DNA from: Candidatus Dormiibacterota bacterium | Lineage (GTDB): Bacteria; Acidobacteriota; Polarisedimenticolia; Gp22-AA2 | NCBI GenBank assembly: GCA_035635555.1 | Contig: DASQAT010000048.1 | Span: 115,051 to 179,050, forward strand | Direction: 5' to 3' | Length of the DNA: 64,000 bases | Position numbers and translations under genes: made by a program | Notes under the pieces: generated by a model | Database searches by the model: none | Seen by the model: only the letters and a program-made list of their open reading frames with translations | Told to the model about the DNA's origin: nothing | Part shown: positions 1-8,519 of the stretch, piece after piece | Numbering within the stretch: the stretch's first letter is position 1 | Layout: every line of letters begins with the position of its first letter

Positions 1-128
1 CCGTTTCCGTCGATCAGGAGGCCGACCCTGACGTAGAGCGGCTTCGGCGCGTCGGCCGCGGCCGCCACCGTGGCGACAAGGGCCGCCGCCGCGCAGAACC
101 CCGTGATCCGGGCGGGAAATCCGCGCAA
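1..128 (-). CDS. N-terminus of a secreted amidohydrolase-like protein (partial, runs off window)
   Basis: Only about 42 residues lie in the window. The minus-strand frame opening at a TTG (126-128), one base after the stop of the cytochrome gene, gives a basic start, a hydrophobic Ala-rich stretch ending in an AAAADAP-type cleavage region, and then YVRVGLLIDGNG. The last motif is the usual opening beta-strand of amidohydrolase-superfamily proteins (imidazolonepropionase/prolidase-like), where it precedes the metal-binding TIM barrel. The catalytic part is outside the window, so the substrate cannot be inferred. The TTG start is chosen because it fits the signal peptide and tight coupling to the upstream gene; no ATG or GTG is available nearby. 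Confidence 0.5.
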   Translation of the reverse strand, partial: MRGFPARITGFCAAAALVATVAAAADAPKPLYVRVGLLIDGN

Positions 129-129
129 T

Positions 130-477
130 CTACGAGCCCTTCTTGGTGAGCGTCCCGAGGTAGACCACGAGCGCGTCCAGGTCCTCGGCGGACAGGGAGG
201 AGTAGGCCTTCATCTTCGAATCGGCCTTCACCGATTTGGGATTGACGATGTACTTCTTCAGCTCCTCGGCCGTCATCTTGCCGCCGACGTCGTCGAGGGG
301 GGTCTTCGGGTTCCCCTTGCCGGCGATCGAATGGCACATGCTGCAGTGCTGCGCCGCGTACACCTGCTGCCCCTTGCCCGCTTTCGCCGCATCGGGCTTC
401 GCGGCCTCCTCGGCCCGCAACCCGGCGACTCCGAGACCGACGGACAGCGCGACGGCGATGGCCAGACTCCGTGTCAT
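130..477 (-). CDS. secreted monoheme cytochrome c
   Basis: A 115-residue class I-type c cytochrome. Residues 1-22 form a signal peptide (MTRSLAIAVALSVGLG then LRAEE). The single heme-attachment motif is C45-S-M-C48-H49, and M89 (SKMKAYSSL) is the likely sixth iron ligand, a typical small cytochrome c layout. It should carry single electrons in the periplasm. The start is the ATG at 475-477, preceded by a strong AGGAGGG ribosome site; a longer frame exists but lacks a signal peptide at its end. It lies just downstream of the hydrolase/TVP38/flavoprotein trio and just upstream of the amidohydrolase on the same strand. The redox partner is not evident from the neighbours. Confidence 0.85.
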   Translation of the reverse strand: MTRSLAIAVALSVGLGVAGLRAEEAAKPDAAKAGKGQQVYAAQHCSMCHSIAGKGNPKTPLDDVGGKMTAEELKKYIVNPKSVKADSKMKAYSSLSAEDLDALVVYLGTLTKKGS

Positions 478-509
478 CCTCGACCCTCCTTGGTGTGGTG
501 GACCGGTCG

Positions 510-1199
510 CTACGATATCACCCCTGCGGGGTCGTCTCCAACGGGCGGCGTCATCCGCCCGGCGGAGCGCATCTCGTCGGGGACCGCCGCGGCGACACAC
601 CGGGCCAGCTCGTCGAGATGCCCGGCGAAGTTGTGCGCCGCCCCTTTCACCACGACAACCCGCGCCCCCCCCGGCACGACAGCCGCCAGCGCCATCACCT
701 GGAGGAGCGGGCCGAAGGCGTCTCCGTCCCCCTGGATGAGCGTCAGGGGTTTACGGCAGTCGCGCAGGAAGCCGAAACCGACGAGATTGACCGGGATGCC
801 GATGCCGATCAGCGCGGGCGCCCGCGGGTCGCGGCAGCCGACGCTGAGGGCGACGAAGGATCCGAAGGAGTACCCGGCGACCAGGAGGCGCCGGCCGGGA
901 AAGAGCCGCGCCAGGTGATCCAGGACCGAGCGCAGGTCGTCCTGCTCGCCGCGCCCGCCGTCGTGCGTGCCTCCGCTTCCGCCGACCCCGCGGAAATTGA
1001 AACGCAGGACGGGGATGCCGGCGTCGACGATTGCCTCGGCGGCGGCGTGCACGACCTTGTTGTGCATCGTGCCGCCGAACAGGGGATGGGGGTGGCAGAC
1101 GACCGCGGCCGAGGGGGTGTCGGCGGCGTCTGGCCGCTTCAGCATGCATTCGATGCGCCCCGCCGGACCCCGCAGGAAGAAAGTCTCGATCCGGCTCAT
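510..1199 (-). CDS. alpha/beta hydrolase (COG2945-like)
   Basis: A 229-residue serine hydrolase. The N-terminal region carries CHPHPLFGGTMHNKVV (35-50), a signature of the COG2945/KANL3-like group. The nucleophile elbow is G-Y-S111-F-G-S, and the rest of the triad is probably D160 (QGDGDAFG) and H189 (GAAHNF). There is no signal peptide, so it is cytoplasmic. The substrate is unknown; members of the group are usually assigned as esterase or acyl hydrolase by similarity only. The ATG at 1199 overlaps the stop of the upstream TVP38-like gene by ATGA, so it is translationally coupled to that gene and the flavoprotein before it. Confidence 0.82.
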   Translation of the reverse strand: MSRIETFFLRGPAGRIECMLKRPDAADTPSAAVVCHPHPLFGGTMHNKVVHAAAEAIVDAGIPVLRFNFRGVGGSGGTHDGGRGEQDDLRSVLDHLARLFPGRRLLVAGYSFGSFVALSVGCRDPRAPALIGIGIPVNLVGFGFLRDCRKPLTLIQGDGDAFGPLLQVMALAAVVPGGARVVVVKGAAHNFAGHLDELARCVAAAVPDEMRSAGRMTPPVGDDPAGVIS

Positions 1200-1897
1200 G
1201 CGCCCGCCCGCGCGCGCAGCGTCCGCCGCGCCAGCCGCGTGACGTAGACCGTAACGGCGAGCGTGGCGATCAGGCCGATGGTCCAGGCGGCGTACTCGGC
1301 GGGGGTACGCGCGGTCCGGCCGGCGGCCGCCTGCGCCACCGCGCGGCCGGCAAAGCCCAGGTAGACGTACAGCACGGTGCCCGGCATCATGCCGATCCAC
1401 GAGGCCAGGACGTACGGGCCGAGGCGAACGCGCGTCAGGCCGTACAGATAGTTGAGCAGGTTATACGGAAACACCGGGCTCAGGCGGGTGAGCAGGACGA
1501 TCGTCCATCCCTCCCGACCGACCGCCCCGTCGATCGCTGCGAATCGCGGGTCGCGCGCCGCCCAGCGCTCGACGCGATCGCGCGCCAGGTAGCGGGCGAC
1601 CAGGAATGCGGCCGTGGCCCCGAGGGTCGATCCGGCCGACACGGCGACGAACCCCCAGCCCAGACCATAGAGGGCGCCCGCCCCGATCGTCAGCGCCGAA
1701 CCGGGGACGAAGAGGACGGCTGCCAGGGCGTAGACGATCGCGAACAGACCGATCCCCCAGAGTCCGAGTCGGGAGAGCAGCGCGTTCAGGCCGGCGAGCC
1801 AGGAGGCCACCGGGAGGAAACGCAGGGCCACGGCCAGCGCCGCCAGTGCCGCGAGACCCCCGAGGAGCCGCGCGCGGCCGCTTTGCGCCGCGCTCAC
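1196..1897 (-). CDS. TVP38/TMEM64 (DedA-superfamily) membrane protein
   Basis: A 233-residue polytopic inner-membrane protein. It shows PGSALTIGAGALYG at about 65-78 and RLSPVFPYNLLNYLYGLT at about 138-155. These are the two re-entrant-loop signatures of the SNARE-associated/TVP38 family, with about five further hydrophobic segments. Family members are implicated in lipid scrambling or in small-ion and selenite handling, but the substrate here is unknown. The GTG start overlaps the flavoprotein stop (GTGA), and its own stop overlaps the hydrolase start, so the three genes form one operon. Pairing or fusion of a MerA-like flavoprotein with TVP38 is seen in several bacteria and suggests a joint role at the membrane. 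Confidence 0.88.
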   Translation of the reverse strand: MSAAQSGRARLLGGLAALAALAVALRFLPVASWLAGLNALLSRLGLWGIGLFAIVYALAAVLFVPGSALTIGAGALYGLGWGFVAVSAGSTLGATAAFLVARYLARDRVERWAARDPRFAAIDGAVGREGWTIVLLTRLSPVFPYNLLNYLYGLTRVRLGPYVLASWIGMMPGTVLYVYLGFAGRAVAQAAAGRTARTPAEYAAWTIGLIATLAVTVYVTRLARRTLRARAGA

Positions 1898-3381
1898 AGA
1901 CCCCGCCGCTGCCAGGCGTAGAGCCGCGAGAAGATCGCGCGCGCTCCGGGGGTGAGTTTCGTCCGCATGAAAGCGTCGGCGGTGCGCTGCACGGCCTGCG
2001 ACAGCGTCGGGTAGACGTGGATCAGGGACGACAGCGACTGCAGACCGATCCCCTGCCTCATCGCCAGGGCCAGTTCATGGATCAGCTCGCCGGCCCCGGC
2101 GCCGACCACCGTCGCCCCGAGGATCGTGCCGCGCCCGCGCGCGGCGATCACCTTGACGAACCCTTCCTCCTCGCTCTCGAGGATGGCGCGATCCAGGTCC
2201 GAATAGGGGAAGTGGTGCACGTCGAACCTCACGTCGGTCTGCGCCGCGTCGGTCTCGTTCAGGCCGACGCGCGCCACCTCCGGCTCGGTGAAGGTGGTCC
2301 ACGGCACGACCCGCTGGTCGGCGCGGGCGCGCAGGAGCCCCTTAAAGGGGGACAGGAGGATGTTGCGCACGACGATGCGCGCGTGGTGCTCGGCGACATG
2401 CGTGAAATGCAACGACCCGCAGACGTCCCCCGCGGCGTAGATGGTCTTGCGGCTCGTCTGGAGATAGGCGTTCACCGTGACCCCCCGGCCGGTCGAGGCC
2501 ACCCGGGCCCGGTCCAGGCCGAGCCCCTCGACGTTCGGCGTCCGCCCCGCGGCGATCAGGATCGTGTCGGCCTCGATCTCGAGCGGGTCATCCGGCCCGC
2601 CGGTCCCGCCCTCGCGGCGCACCTTCACGCGGTGCGGCGCGGCGCGGCCGGGGACGACCGACTCGACCCGGCCGCGGAGGAGAAGGCGAACGCCGTCCTC
2701 CGCCATCCTGGCCTGCACCAGCGCCGCGACGTCCGCGTCCTCGCGGTGCAGCACGTGCGGCCCCCGGTCGACCAGGGTCACTCTGGCTCCGAGCCGGACC
2801 ATCGCCTGCGCCAGCTCGCAGCCGACCGGACCGCCCCCCACCACCAGGAGGTGGCCGGGCGGCGTCTCGCGCTCGAAGATCGTTTCGTTCGTCTCGAACC
2901 CCGCCTCCTTCAGGCCGGGGACATCGGGCACGACGGCCCGCCCCCCGGTCGCGAGAACGATGTTCCGGGCGCGCAGCAGCGTGCCATCCACCCGGACGGA
3001 ATGCTCGGACTCGAGGGACGCATCGCCCGGGAAGACATCCACTCCCAGCCGTTCGAAGCGCTCGACCGAGTCGTTCGGCTCGAGGCGGGCCCGCAGCGCC
3101 TTCACCCGCAGCACAACGCGGCCGTAATCGACGAGCGGTTTCACCGGATCGAGCGCGTAGAGATCGGCGCGGCGCATCAGCGCGGCGACGCGAGACGAGC
3201 GGATGAGCGCCTTGCTCGGCACGCACCCGAAATTCAGGCAGTCGCCGCCCATTCGGTTGCGTTCGATCAGCGCCACGCGGCCGCCCAGGCCGGCGGTTCC
3301 GGCCGCCGTGACCAGTCCGGCCGTGCCGGCGCCGATGACCACGACGTTGTAGACGCCTTCTCCCTTGCCCGTGGAGCCCAT
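1894..3381 (-). CDS. MerA-like FAD/NAD(P) disulfide oxidoreductase
   Basis: A 495-residue class I pyridine nucleotide-disulfide oxidoreductase. It has an N-terminal FAD Rossmann motif VVVIGAGTAGL (13-23) and a redox disulfide C48-LNFG-C53. A central NAD(P)-binding region contains VVGGGPVGCELAQ. It ends in a dimerisation domain with HVYPTLSQAV. In dihydrolipoamide dehydrogenase the residue before that Pro is the catalytic His and the S is followed by Glu; here they are Tyr and Gln, as in mercuric-reductase-like members. The N-terminal heavy-metal domain and the C-terminal vicinal Cys pair of true MerA are absent, so neither LPD nor mercuric reductase is a safe name. The ATG start has GGAGATC upstream. 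First gene of the operon. Confidence 0.85.
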   Translation of the reverse strand: MGSTGKGEGVYNVVVIGAGTAGLVTAAGTAGLGGRVALIERNRMGGDCLNFGCVPSKALIRSSRVAALMRRADLYALDPVKPLVDYGRVVLRVKALRARLEPNDSVERFERLGVDVFPGDASLESEHSVRVDGTLLRARNIVLATGGRAVVPDVPGLKEAGFETNETIFERETPPGHLLVVGGGPVGCELAQAMVRLGARVTLVDRGPHVLHREDADVAALVQARMAEDGVRLLLRGRVESVVPGRAAPHRVKVRREGGTGGPDDPLEIEADTILIAAGRTPNVEGLGLDRARVASTGRGVTVNAYLQTSRKTIYAAGDVCGSLHFTHVAEHHARIVVRNILLSPFKGLLRARADQRVVPWTTFTEPEVARVGLNETDAAQTDVRFDVHHFPYSDLDRAILESEEEGFVKVIAARGRGTILGATVVGAGAGELIHELALAMRQGIGLQSLSSLIHVYPTLSQAVQRTADAFMRTKLTPGARAIFSRLYAWQRRGL

Positions 3382-3453
3382 CAGGATCTCCCGCGTCGCG
3401 GCCGAAGTCGGGATAATATGCCGTTTCTCATTCGCGGGGGAGGAGCCTTGCCG

Positions 3454-3951
3454 GTGCCCACCGACCAGTTCAAGAGCGCCATGCGGCGCTGGGGGAGCGG
3501 CGTGTCGATCCTCACGACCCGGCGCGAAGGGGGAATCCTCGGGATCACCGTCAGCTCCTTCTGCTCTGTGTCCCTGAACCCGCCCCTGGTTCTCGCCTGC
3601 ATCGACAAGAAGGCCCGCAGTCATGTTTCAATCGAGAAGGACGCCTCGTTCGCCATCAACGTCCTGAAGGACAGCCAGGAGCGGCTCTCCGAGCTCGCCG
3701 CCGGTCACCTCGGAGAGCGCGGCAACTGGCTCGAAGACGTGCCGCTCCGGAAGGCGGAGACGGGGGCCCCCATCCTCACCGACTGCCTGGCCTGGTTCGA
3801 CTGCAGACTCGAAGCGGCCCACGACGGAGGGGACCACACGATCTTCGTCGGCCGCGTCGAGGCCGCCGGCCACTCCCAGGGGCGTCCGCTCCTGTATTAC
3901 GACGGCGCCTACCACCGTCTCTCCCACCAGCGCCCGTCCCGCCGGAGCTGA
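3454..3951 (+). CDS. flavin reductase-like, FMN-binding protein
   Basis: A 165-residue member of the flavin reductase/split-barrel FMN-binding family (HpaC-like). The start is taken as GTG at 3454, giving M-PTDQFKSAMRRWGSGVSILTT. It is preceded at ideal distance by AGGAG, and family proteins begin this way; an ATG at 3418 would add 12 unsupported residues. Characteristic segments are GITVSSFCSVSLNPPLVLACI (start of the flavin pocket), FAINVLKDSQ and GRPLLYYDGAYH at the C-terminus. It probably supplies reduced flavin to an unseen monooxygenase or acts on its own. It is divergent from the MerA-like gene, with an AT-rich GGATAATATG between them that could serve either direction. Confidence 0.85.
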   Translation: MPTDQFKSAMRRWGSGVSILTTRREGGILGITVSSFCSVSLNPPLVLACIDKKARSHVSIEKDASFAINVLKDSQERLSELAAGHLGERGNWLEDVPLRKAETGAPILTDCLAWFDCRLEAAHDGGDHTIFVGRVEAAGHSQGRPLLYYDGAYHRLSHQRPSRRS

Positions 3952-4003
3952 GCCGCGCGGTGGTGTGCTTCTCGACGCGCGCGGATGAGACAGGGGGGTG
4001 TGC

Positions 4004-4032
4004 TTGACTCCCCGGCACGCCTGCGCTAGGTT
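4004..4032 (+). promoter_or_regulatory. putative promoter, leaderless start for the DUF47-pit operon
   Basis: TTGACT (4004-4009), a 17-bp spacer, then TAGGTT (4027-4032). The ATG of the next gene begins at 4041, only eight bases after the -10 box, and no ribosome site lies before it. The transcript would therefore start at or within a base or two of the ATG. Confidence 0.45.
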
Positions 4033-4040
4033 CCGCCGTC

Positions 4041-4664
4041 ATGCTGCTGAGCGTCAAGAAGACCGACCGGCTGTTCTTCGACACCTTCGCCGCCATGGCG
4101 GGGGGCGCCGTGGACGCGGCGCTGATCCTGGAAGAGATGTTCCGCAACGGCAAGGGGGGGGACGGCGCGGCCTACGCCTCGCGCATCAAGGAGATCGAGC
4201 ACCGCTGCGACGTCCAGATCCACGAGCTGGTGAAGACCCTGCACCGCACCTTCATCACGCCGATCGACCGGGAGGACATCCACGATCTGGCGTCCCGCAT
4301 GGACGACCTGGTCGATCTGATCGACGCCGTCGCCAGTCGCGCGGTCCTGTTCAGGGTGGGCGGGGAGATTCCGGACGCGGCCGACCTGGCGCGCATCATC
4401 CACCAGCAGGCTGTGGAGATCCAGAAGGCGGTCGTGGACCTGCGTGACGCGGCGACGATCATGCGGCACTGCGCGCGGATCAACCAGCTCGAGAAGGATG
4501 GGGACAAGCTCTACCGGGAGGCCATGGCGCGCATCTTCGACTCGGGGCGGGACCCGATCTTCGTCATCAAGGCGAAGGAGATCATCGAGACCCTCGAGGC
4601 GGCCACCGACGCGGGCGAGGACATCGCCATCGTCCTCGAGCGCATCATCCTGAAGCACCAGTAG
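4041..4664 (+). CDS. DUF47/PhoU-like phosphate transport accessory protein
   Basis: A 207-residue all-helical protein of the DUF47 (TIGR00153) group, distant relatives of PhoU. Recognisable segments are the opening FFDTFAAMAGGAVDAA, the helix IEHRCDVQIHELVKTLHRTFITPIDREDIH (about 50-79), RMDDLVDLIDAV (about 88-99) and ATDAGEDIAIVLERIILKH at the end. These Asp/Glu/His-rich repeats bind metal clusters in PhoU-type proteins. It sits 3 bp before a Pit transporter, the standard arrangement in which the protein modulates or gates low-affinity phosphate uptake. It is cytoplasmic with no membrane segment. Confidence 0.9.
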   Translation: MLLSVKKTDRLFFDTFAAMAGGAVDAALILEEMFRNGKGGDGAAYASRIKEIEHRCDVQIHELVKTLHRTFITPIDREDIHDLASRMDDLVDLIDAVASRAVLFRVGGEIPDAADLARIIHQQAVEIQKAVVDLRDAATIMRHCARINQLEKDGDKLYREAMARIFDSGRDPIFVIKAKEIIETLEAATDAGEDIAIVLERIILKHQ

Positions 4665-4667
4665 CCT

Positions 4668-5654
4668 GTGCTTATCTCCGTCGTCGCCATCATCCTGGTC
4701 GCCCTCGTCTTCGATTTCCTGAACGGCTTCCACGACGCGGCGAACTCGGTCGCGACCGTCGTCTCGACCGGCACGCTGTCGCCCAACACCGCCGTCGCCT
4801 GGGCGGCCTTCTTCAACTTCGTGGCCGCCTTCGGATTCGGCGTGAAGGTCGCGACCACGCTCGGGAAGGGGGTCGTCGATCCGTCGGCCATCGATCGCTG
4901 GGTCGTGCTCGGCGGTCTGTGCGGCGCCATCACCTGGAACCTGATCACCTGGTGGCTGGGGCTGCCGGTCTCGTCGTCGCACGCCCTCATCGGCGGCCTG
5001 GCGGGGGCCGCGGTCGTGCACTCGGGTTTCTCGGTGCTGCTCCCGGCCGGGCTCGGGAAGATTCTGCTGTTCATCGTCCTGTCCCCGCTCATCGGGCTCA
5101 GCCTCGGCTTCCTGACGATGCTCCTCCTCCTCTGGCTGCACCGCAACTCGTATCCGTCCGTCGTGGACCGGCGCTTCAGGCGCCTGCAGCTGGTGTCGGC
5201 CGCCTTCTACAGTCTCGGGCACGGCACCAACGACGCGCAGAAGACGATGGGGGTCATCACCATCCTGCTGTTCTCCACGGGCTACATGAAGGAGTTCCAC
5301 GTTCCGATCTGGGTCATCCTGATCTGCCACGCCGCCATCGCCGCCGGGACGCTCGCCGGTGGCTGGCGGATCGTCAAGACGATGGGGATGCGGATCACCA
5401 AGCTGCGGCCGATCGGCGGGTTCTCGGCCGAGACCGCCGGGGCGATCACCCTGCTCGGGACGGCCCTCTGGGGCATCCCGGTCTCGACGACGCACACCAT
5501 CACCGGGGCGATCATGGGGGTGGGGGCGACGCACCGGCTGACCGCGGTGCGCTGGGGCGTGGCGCGGCAGATCGTCTGGGCCTGGATCCTGACGATCCCG
5601 ATCTCAGCCGCGGTCTCGGCGGCGGCGTACCTGGTGATTCGCCTGTTCCTCTGA
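4668..5654 (+). CDS. pit: inorganic phosphate transporter, Pit family
   Basis: A 328-residue polytopic permease. The inverted internal duplication typical of the family is visible: [20 protein letters not shown] near residue 18 and [14 protein letters not shown] near residue 185, each a variant of the GANDVAN phosphate-binding signature. Other family segments are [11 protein letters not shown] and [15 protein letters not shown]. About ten hydrophobic segments are present. It imports phosphate (as a metal-phosphate complex in characterised members) with protons. The start is a GTG only 3 bp after the DUF47 stop. Its last 51 bp overlap the 3' end of the convergent glucose-6-phosphate dehydrogenase gene. 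Confidence 0.92.
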   Translation: MLISVVAIILVALVFDFLNGFHDAANSVATVVSTGTLSPNTAVAWAAFFNFVAAFGFGVKVATTLGKGVVDPSAIDRWVVLGGLCGAITWNLITWWLGLPVSSSHALIGGLAGAAVVHSGFSVLLPAGLGKILLFIVLSPLIGLSLGFLTMLLLLWLHRNSYPSVVDRRFRRLQLVSAAFYSLGHGTNDAQKTMGVITILLFSTGYMKEFHVPIWVILICHAAIAAGTLAGGWRIVKTMGMRITKLRPIGGFSAETAGAITLLGTALWGIPVSTTHTITGAIMGVGATHRLTAVRWGVARQIVWAWILTIPISAAVSAAAYLVIRLFL

Positions 5655-7124
5655 CACCGTCTCGAGCACCCAGTAGCGGCCGTCGCGCAGGAGGAGCTGA
5701 TCGGAGGTCGCCGGGCCCCAGGAGCCCCGCGGGTAAGGCGCGGGCGGCGGCGCCTTCCGGTCCTCCTGCGCCCGCGTCAGGGGATCGATGATCGACCAGG
5801 CCTGCTCGATCTCGTCCTCGCGCATGAACAGCGAGACGTCGCCGGTGAACGCGTCGAGGAGGAGCCGCTCGTACGCCTCCGGAGGGGCCTCCTTTGCCTC
5901 GTCGGCGAAGTGGAACACCAGGGCGGAGGAGCGCACCTCCATGCCGCGGTCCGGGACCTTGGTCTCGAAGCGGATGTGCACGCCTTCGTCGGGCTGGATC
6001 CCGAGGCTGATGCGGTTCGAGTCGAGTCTCCGACCCTGCGGCAAGTCGAACATGTTGTGCGGAGGCGCCAGGAACTGCACGACGATCTCGCTCACCCTCT
6101 TCGCCAGGCCCTTCCCCGAGCGCAGGTAGAACGGCACGCCCTGCCAGCGCCAGTTGTCGATGAACAGGCGGATCGCGGCATAGGTCGGTGTCCGCGAGTC
6201 CTTCCGCACCCCCGGCTCGCTCGTGTAGCCGTTGTACTGGCCGGCCACCAGATGGTGCAGCGCCTCGGCCTCGCCGATCCGCCGCACCGCGTCCAGGAGC
6301 TTCACCTTCTCGCCGCGCAGGGCATCGGCCTCGAAGCGGCTGGGCGCCTCGATGGCGACGAGACAGAGGAGCTGCATCAGGTGGTTCTGGAACATGTCGC
6401 GCAGCACGCCGGCGCCGTCGTAGTACGGCCCGCGGTCGTCGACCGATCCGGATTCCGCCACGGTGATCTGCACGTGGTCGATGAAGTTGCGGTTCCAAAC
6501 CGGCTCGAACAGGAGGTTGGCGAATCGGAAGACCAGCAGGTTCTGCACCGTCTCCTTGCCCAGGAAGTGATCGATACGGAACACCTCCGATTCGTCGAAG
6601 GCCGACAGTACCTTGTGGTTGAGGGCGCGCGCCGAGTCGAGATCGTTCCCGAACGGTTTCTCGATGACGATGCGGCGGGCGGGGGCGGCGTCGGGGCGCG
6701 GCTTTCCGGCGAGGCCGGCCTCGAGCAGTCCGTCGATCGCCTTCGGGTACAGCCAGGGGGCCAGGGCAAGGTAGAAGATGCGCACACCGTCGCCGCCTTC
6801 GGACGCGAGCGTCCGGGTCAGGCCCGCGAGCCCTTCGCCGGACGACACGTCGCCCCGCACGTAGCGCAGGTGGCGCGCAAACTCCCGCCAGGCGGTCTGG
6901 TCGAACGGCGTGCCGCGTTCCTTCAGGGTGGCCTCGAGGTGAGCCTTGTAGCCGTCGTCGCCGAAGTCGTGGCGGGCGACACCGAGGATGCGCGCGCCCG
7001 CGGGCAGGCGGCCCTTGCGGTCGAGGCTGAACAGGGCGGGGACGAGCTTGCCCGCGGCGAGGCTGCCGGTCGCGCCGAAGATGACCAGCGTCGGCGCCGG
7101 GGCGCCGGCGCGCTCGGGCCTCAT
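5604..7124 (-). CDS. zwf: glucose-6-phosphate 1-dehydrogenase
   Basis: A 506-residue enzyme oxidising glucose 6-phosphate to 6-phosphogluconolactone with NADP or NAD, the first oxidative pentose phosphate step. The nucleotide site is [13 protein letters not shown] (14-26); most homologues have GATGDLA, so the D-to-S change may affect cofactor handling. EKPFG (155-159) and the catalytic RIDHFLGKE (183-191) are intact, and [18 protein letters not shown] follows. The ATG overlaps the gnd stop (ATGA). It is the last gene of the minus-strand heme/pentose phosphate operon. The C-terminus after the usual end is Arg-rich (QVRRRRDRG) and is encoded inside the overlap with pit, so it may be a recent extension. 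Confidence 0.93.
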   Translation of the reverse strand: MRPERAGAPAPTLVIFGATGSLAAGKLVPALFSLDRKGRLPAGARILGVARHDFGDDGYKAHLEATLKERGTPFDQTAWREFARHLRYVRGDVSSGEGLAGLTRTLASEGGDGVRIFYLALAPWLYPKAIDGLLEAGLAGKPRPDAAPARRIVIEKPFGNDLDSARALNHKVLSAFDESEVFRIDHFLGKETVQNLLVFRFANLLFEPVWNRNFIDHVQITVAESGSVDDRGPYYDGAGVLRDMFQNHLMQLLCLVAIEAPSRFEADALRGEKVKLLDAVRRIGEAEALHHLVAGQYNGYTSEPGVRKDSRTPTYAAIRLFIDNWRWQGVPFYLRSGKGLAKRVSEIVVQFLAPPHNMFDLPQGRRLDSNRISLGIQPDEGVHIRFETKVPDRGMEVRSSALVFHFADEAKEAPPEAYERLLLDAFTGDVSLFMREDEIEQAWSIIDPLTRAQEDRKAPPPAPYPRGSWGPATSDQLLLRDGRYWVLETVSEEQANHQVRRRRDRG

Positions 7125-8032
7125 GGTCCCGGTCTCTTGATGGCGTGTCCGCCGAACTGGTTGCGCAGGGCCGCGAGCAGCCGGTCGGCGAACGACAGGG
7201 GCTGCCGGCTGCGGAAGCGGGCCATGAGGGACAGCGTGATCACGGGGGCGGGGACGGCGTTCTCGATCGACTCCTGCACCGTCCAGCGTCCTTCGCCCGA
7301 GTCCTCGACCCACGGCGCGATCCCCTCGAGGCGGGGGTTCTCCTGCAGCGCCCGGGCGGCCAGATCGAGGAGCCACGAGCGCACGACGCTGCCGTCCTGC
7401 CAGATCGCGGCGACCTGCTTCAGATCGAGACCGAACTCCTGTTTCGATTCGAGAAGCGCGAACCCCTCGGCGTAGGACTGCATCATGCCGTACTCGATGC
7501 CGTTGTGGATCATCTTGACGAAGTGGCCGGCCCCGGTGGGGCCGACCCGGCCCCAGCCCCGCTCGGGCGCCGGGGCGAGCGTGACGAAGGCGGGACGCAG
7601 ACGCTCGACGACCTCCGCGGGGCCGCCGATCATCAGGCAGTACCCTTCGGTCAGACCCCAGACGCCCCCGCTGGTCCCCTCGTCCAGGTAGTGCAGCCCG
7701 CGAGGCGTCAGGAGGGCGGCGCGGCGAAGGTCATCCTTATAGTAGCTGTTGCCGCCGTCGACCAGCGCGTCGCCGGACGCGAGCAGCGAGCCGAGCCGCG
7801 TCACCGCCTCTTCGGTCGGGCCGCCCGCCGGCAGCATCAGCCACACGGCTCTCGGCGGCTTCAGGCGCGACACCAGGTCCTCCAGCGTCGCGGCGGGGAC
7901 GAGCCCTTCCTTCGCGAACGCCTGGAGCGTCGCTTCATTGCGGACGTGACCCACGACGGTGTGGCCGCCGCGCATCCAGCGCCGAGCCATGTTGCCGCCC
8001 ATGCGGCCGAGACCGACGATGCCGATCTGCAT
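7121..8032 (-). CDS. gnd: 6-phosphogluconate dehydrogenase, short (YqeC/GntZ-like) type
   Basis: A 303-residue decarboxylating enzyme forming ribulose 5-phosphate from 6-phosphogluconate. It has the Rossmann motif [12 protein letters not shown] (3-14), the substrate loop [14 protein letters not shown] (117-130) and the catalytic G-H-F-V-K173-M-I-H176-N177. The length is that of the short NAD-preferring class (about 300 residues) rather than the 470-residue classical enzyme. It begins 3 bp after rpiB and overlaps zwf, so the two oxidative steps and the isomerase are made together. Lactonase is not in the window. Confidence 0.93.
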   Translation of the reverse strand: MQIGIVGLGRMGGNMARRWMRGGHTVVGHVRNEATLQAFAKEGLVPAATLEDLVSRLKPPRAVWLMLPAGGPTEEAVTRLGSLLASGDALVDGGNSYYKDDLRRAALLTPRGLHYLDEGTSGGVWGLTEGYCLMIGGPAEVVERLRPAFVTLAPAPERGWGRVGPTGAGHFVKMIHNGIEYGMMQSYAEGFALLESKQEFGLDLKQVAAIWQDGSVVRSWLLDLAARALQENPRLEGIAPWVEDSGEGRWTVQESIENAVPAPVITLSLMARFRSRQPLSFADRLLAALRNQFGGHAIKRPGP

Positions 8033-8035
8033 GCG

Positions 8036-8479
8036 TCACTCCTTCTCGAGCGCCTGGATCTTCTTCAGCCGGCGGACGTGCCGCTCCTCGCCGCTGAAGC
8101 GGGCGCCGAGGAAGGAGCGGGCCAGATCCTGCGCCAGCGCGTCCCCGACGACCCTCGCCCCGAGGCACAGCACGTTCGTGTCGTCGTGCTCGACGCCCTG
8201 CCGGGCGCTGTAGGTGTCGTGGCACAGGCCGGCACGCGCGCCGCGGATCTTGTTGGCGGCGACCGAAGCGCCGACGCCGCTGCCGCAGACGATGATGCCG
8301 CGCTCGGCCCTGCGCCCCGCCACCGCGCGGGCGACCGCGGCTGCGCTGTCGGGATAGTCGTCCTTCGGGTCGAGAGCGGGCGTGAGGTCCTGCACCGTGT
8401 GCCCCTCGCGGCGAAGCATCTCGACGAGGATGGTCTTCAGGGCGTACCCGGCGTGGTCGCAGCCGATCACGATGGTCAT
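8036..8479 (-). CDS. rpiB: ribose-5-phosphate isomerase B
   Basis: A 147-residue RpiB/LacAB-family isomerase interconverting ribulose 5-phosphate and ribose 5-phosphate. It has the N-terminal IGCDHAGY (D8-H9), the active-site cysteine loop G-I-I-V-C65-G-S-G-V-G, and HDDTNVLCLGARVVG (98-112). The ATG has AGGAG upstream. It lies between protoporphyrinogen oxidase (40-bp gap) and gnd (3-bp gap). Some RpiB enzymes also use allose 6-phosphate, but the pentose phosphate context supports the ribose role. Confidence 0.93.
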   Translation of the reverse strand: MTIVIGCDHAGYALKTILVEMLRREGHTVQDLTPALDPKDDYPDSAAAVARAVAGRRAERGIIVCGSGVGASVAANKIRGARAGLCHDTYSARQGVEHDDTNVLCLGARVVGDALAQDLARSFLGARFSGEERHVRRLKKIQALEKE

Positions 8480-8519
8480 CGCGGACTCCTGTGGCGGAAG
8501 CGGGCGGCGCTCGGAGGTC

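Noticed and set aside
1894..3381. Naming the flavoprotein dihydrolipoamide dehydrogenase or mercuric reductase
   Set aside because: The LPD His and Glu are replaced by Tyr and Gln, and the heavy-metal domain and C-terminal Cys pair of MerA are absent.
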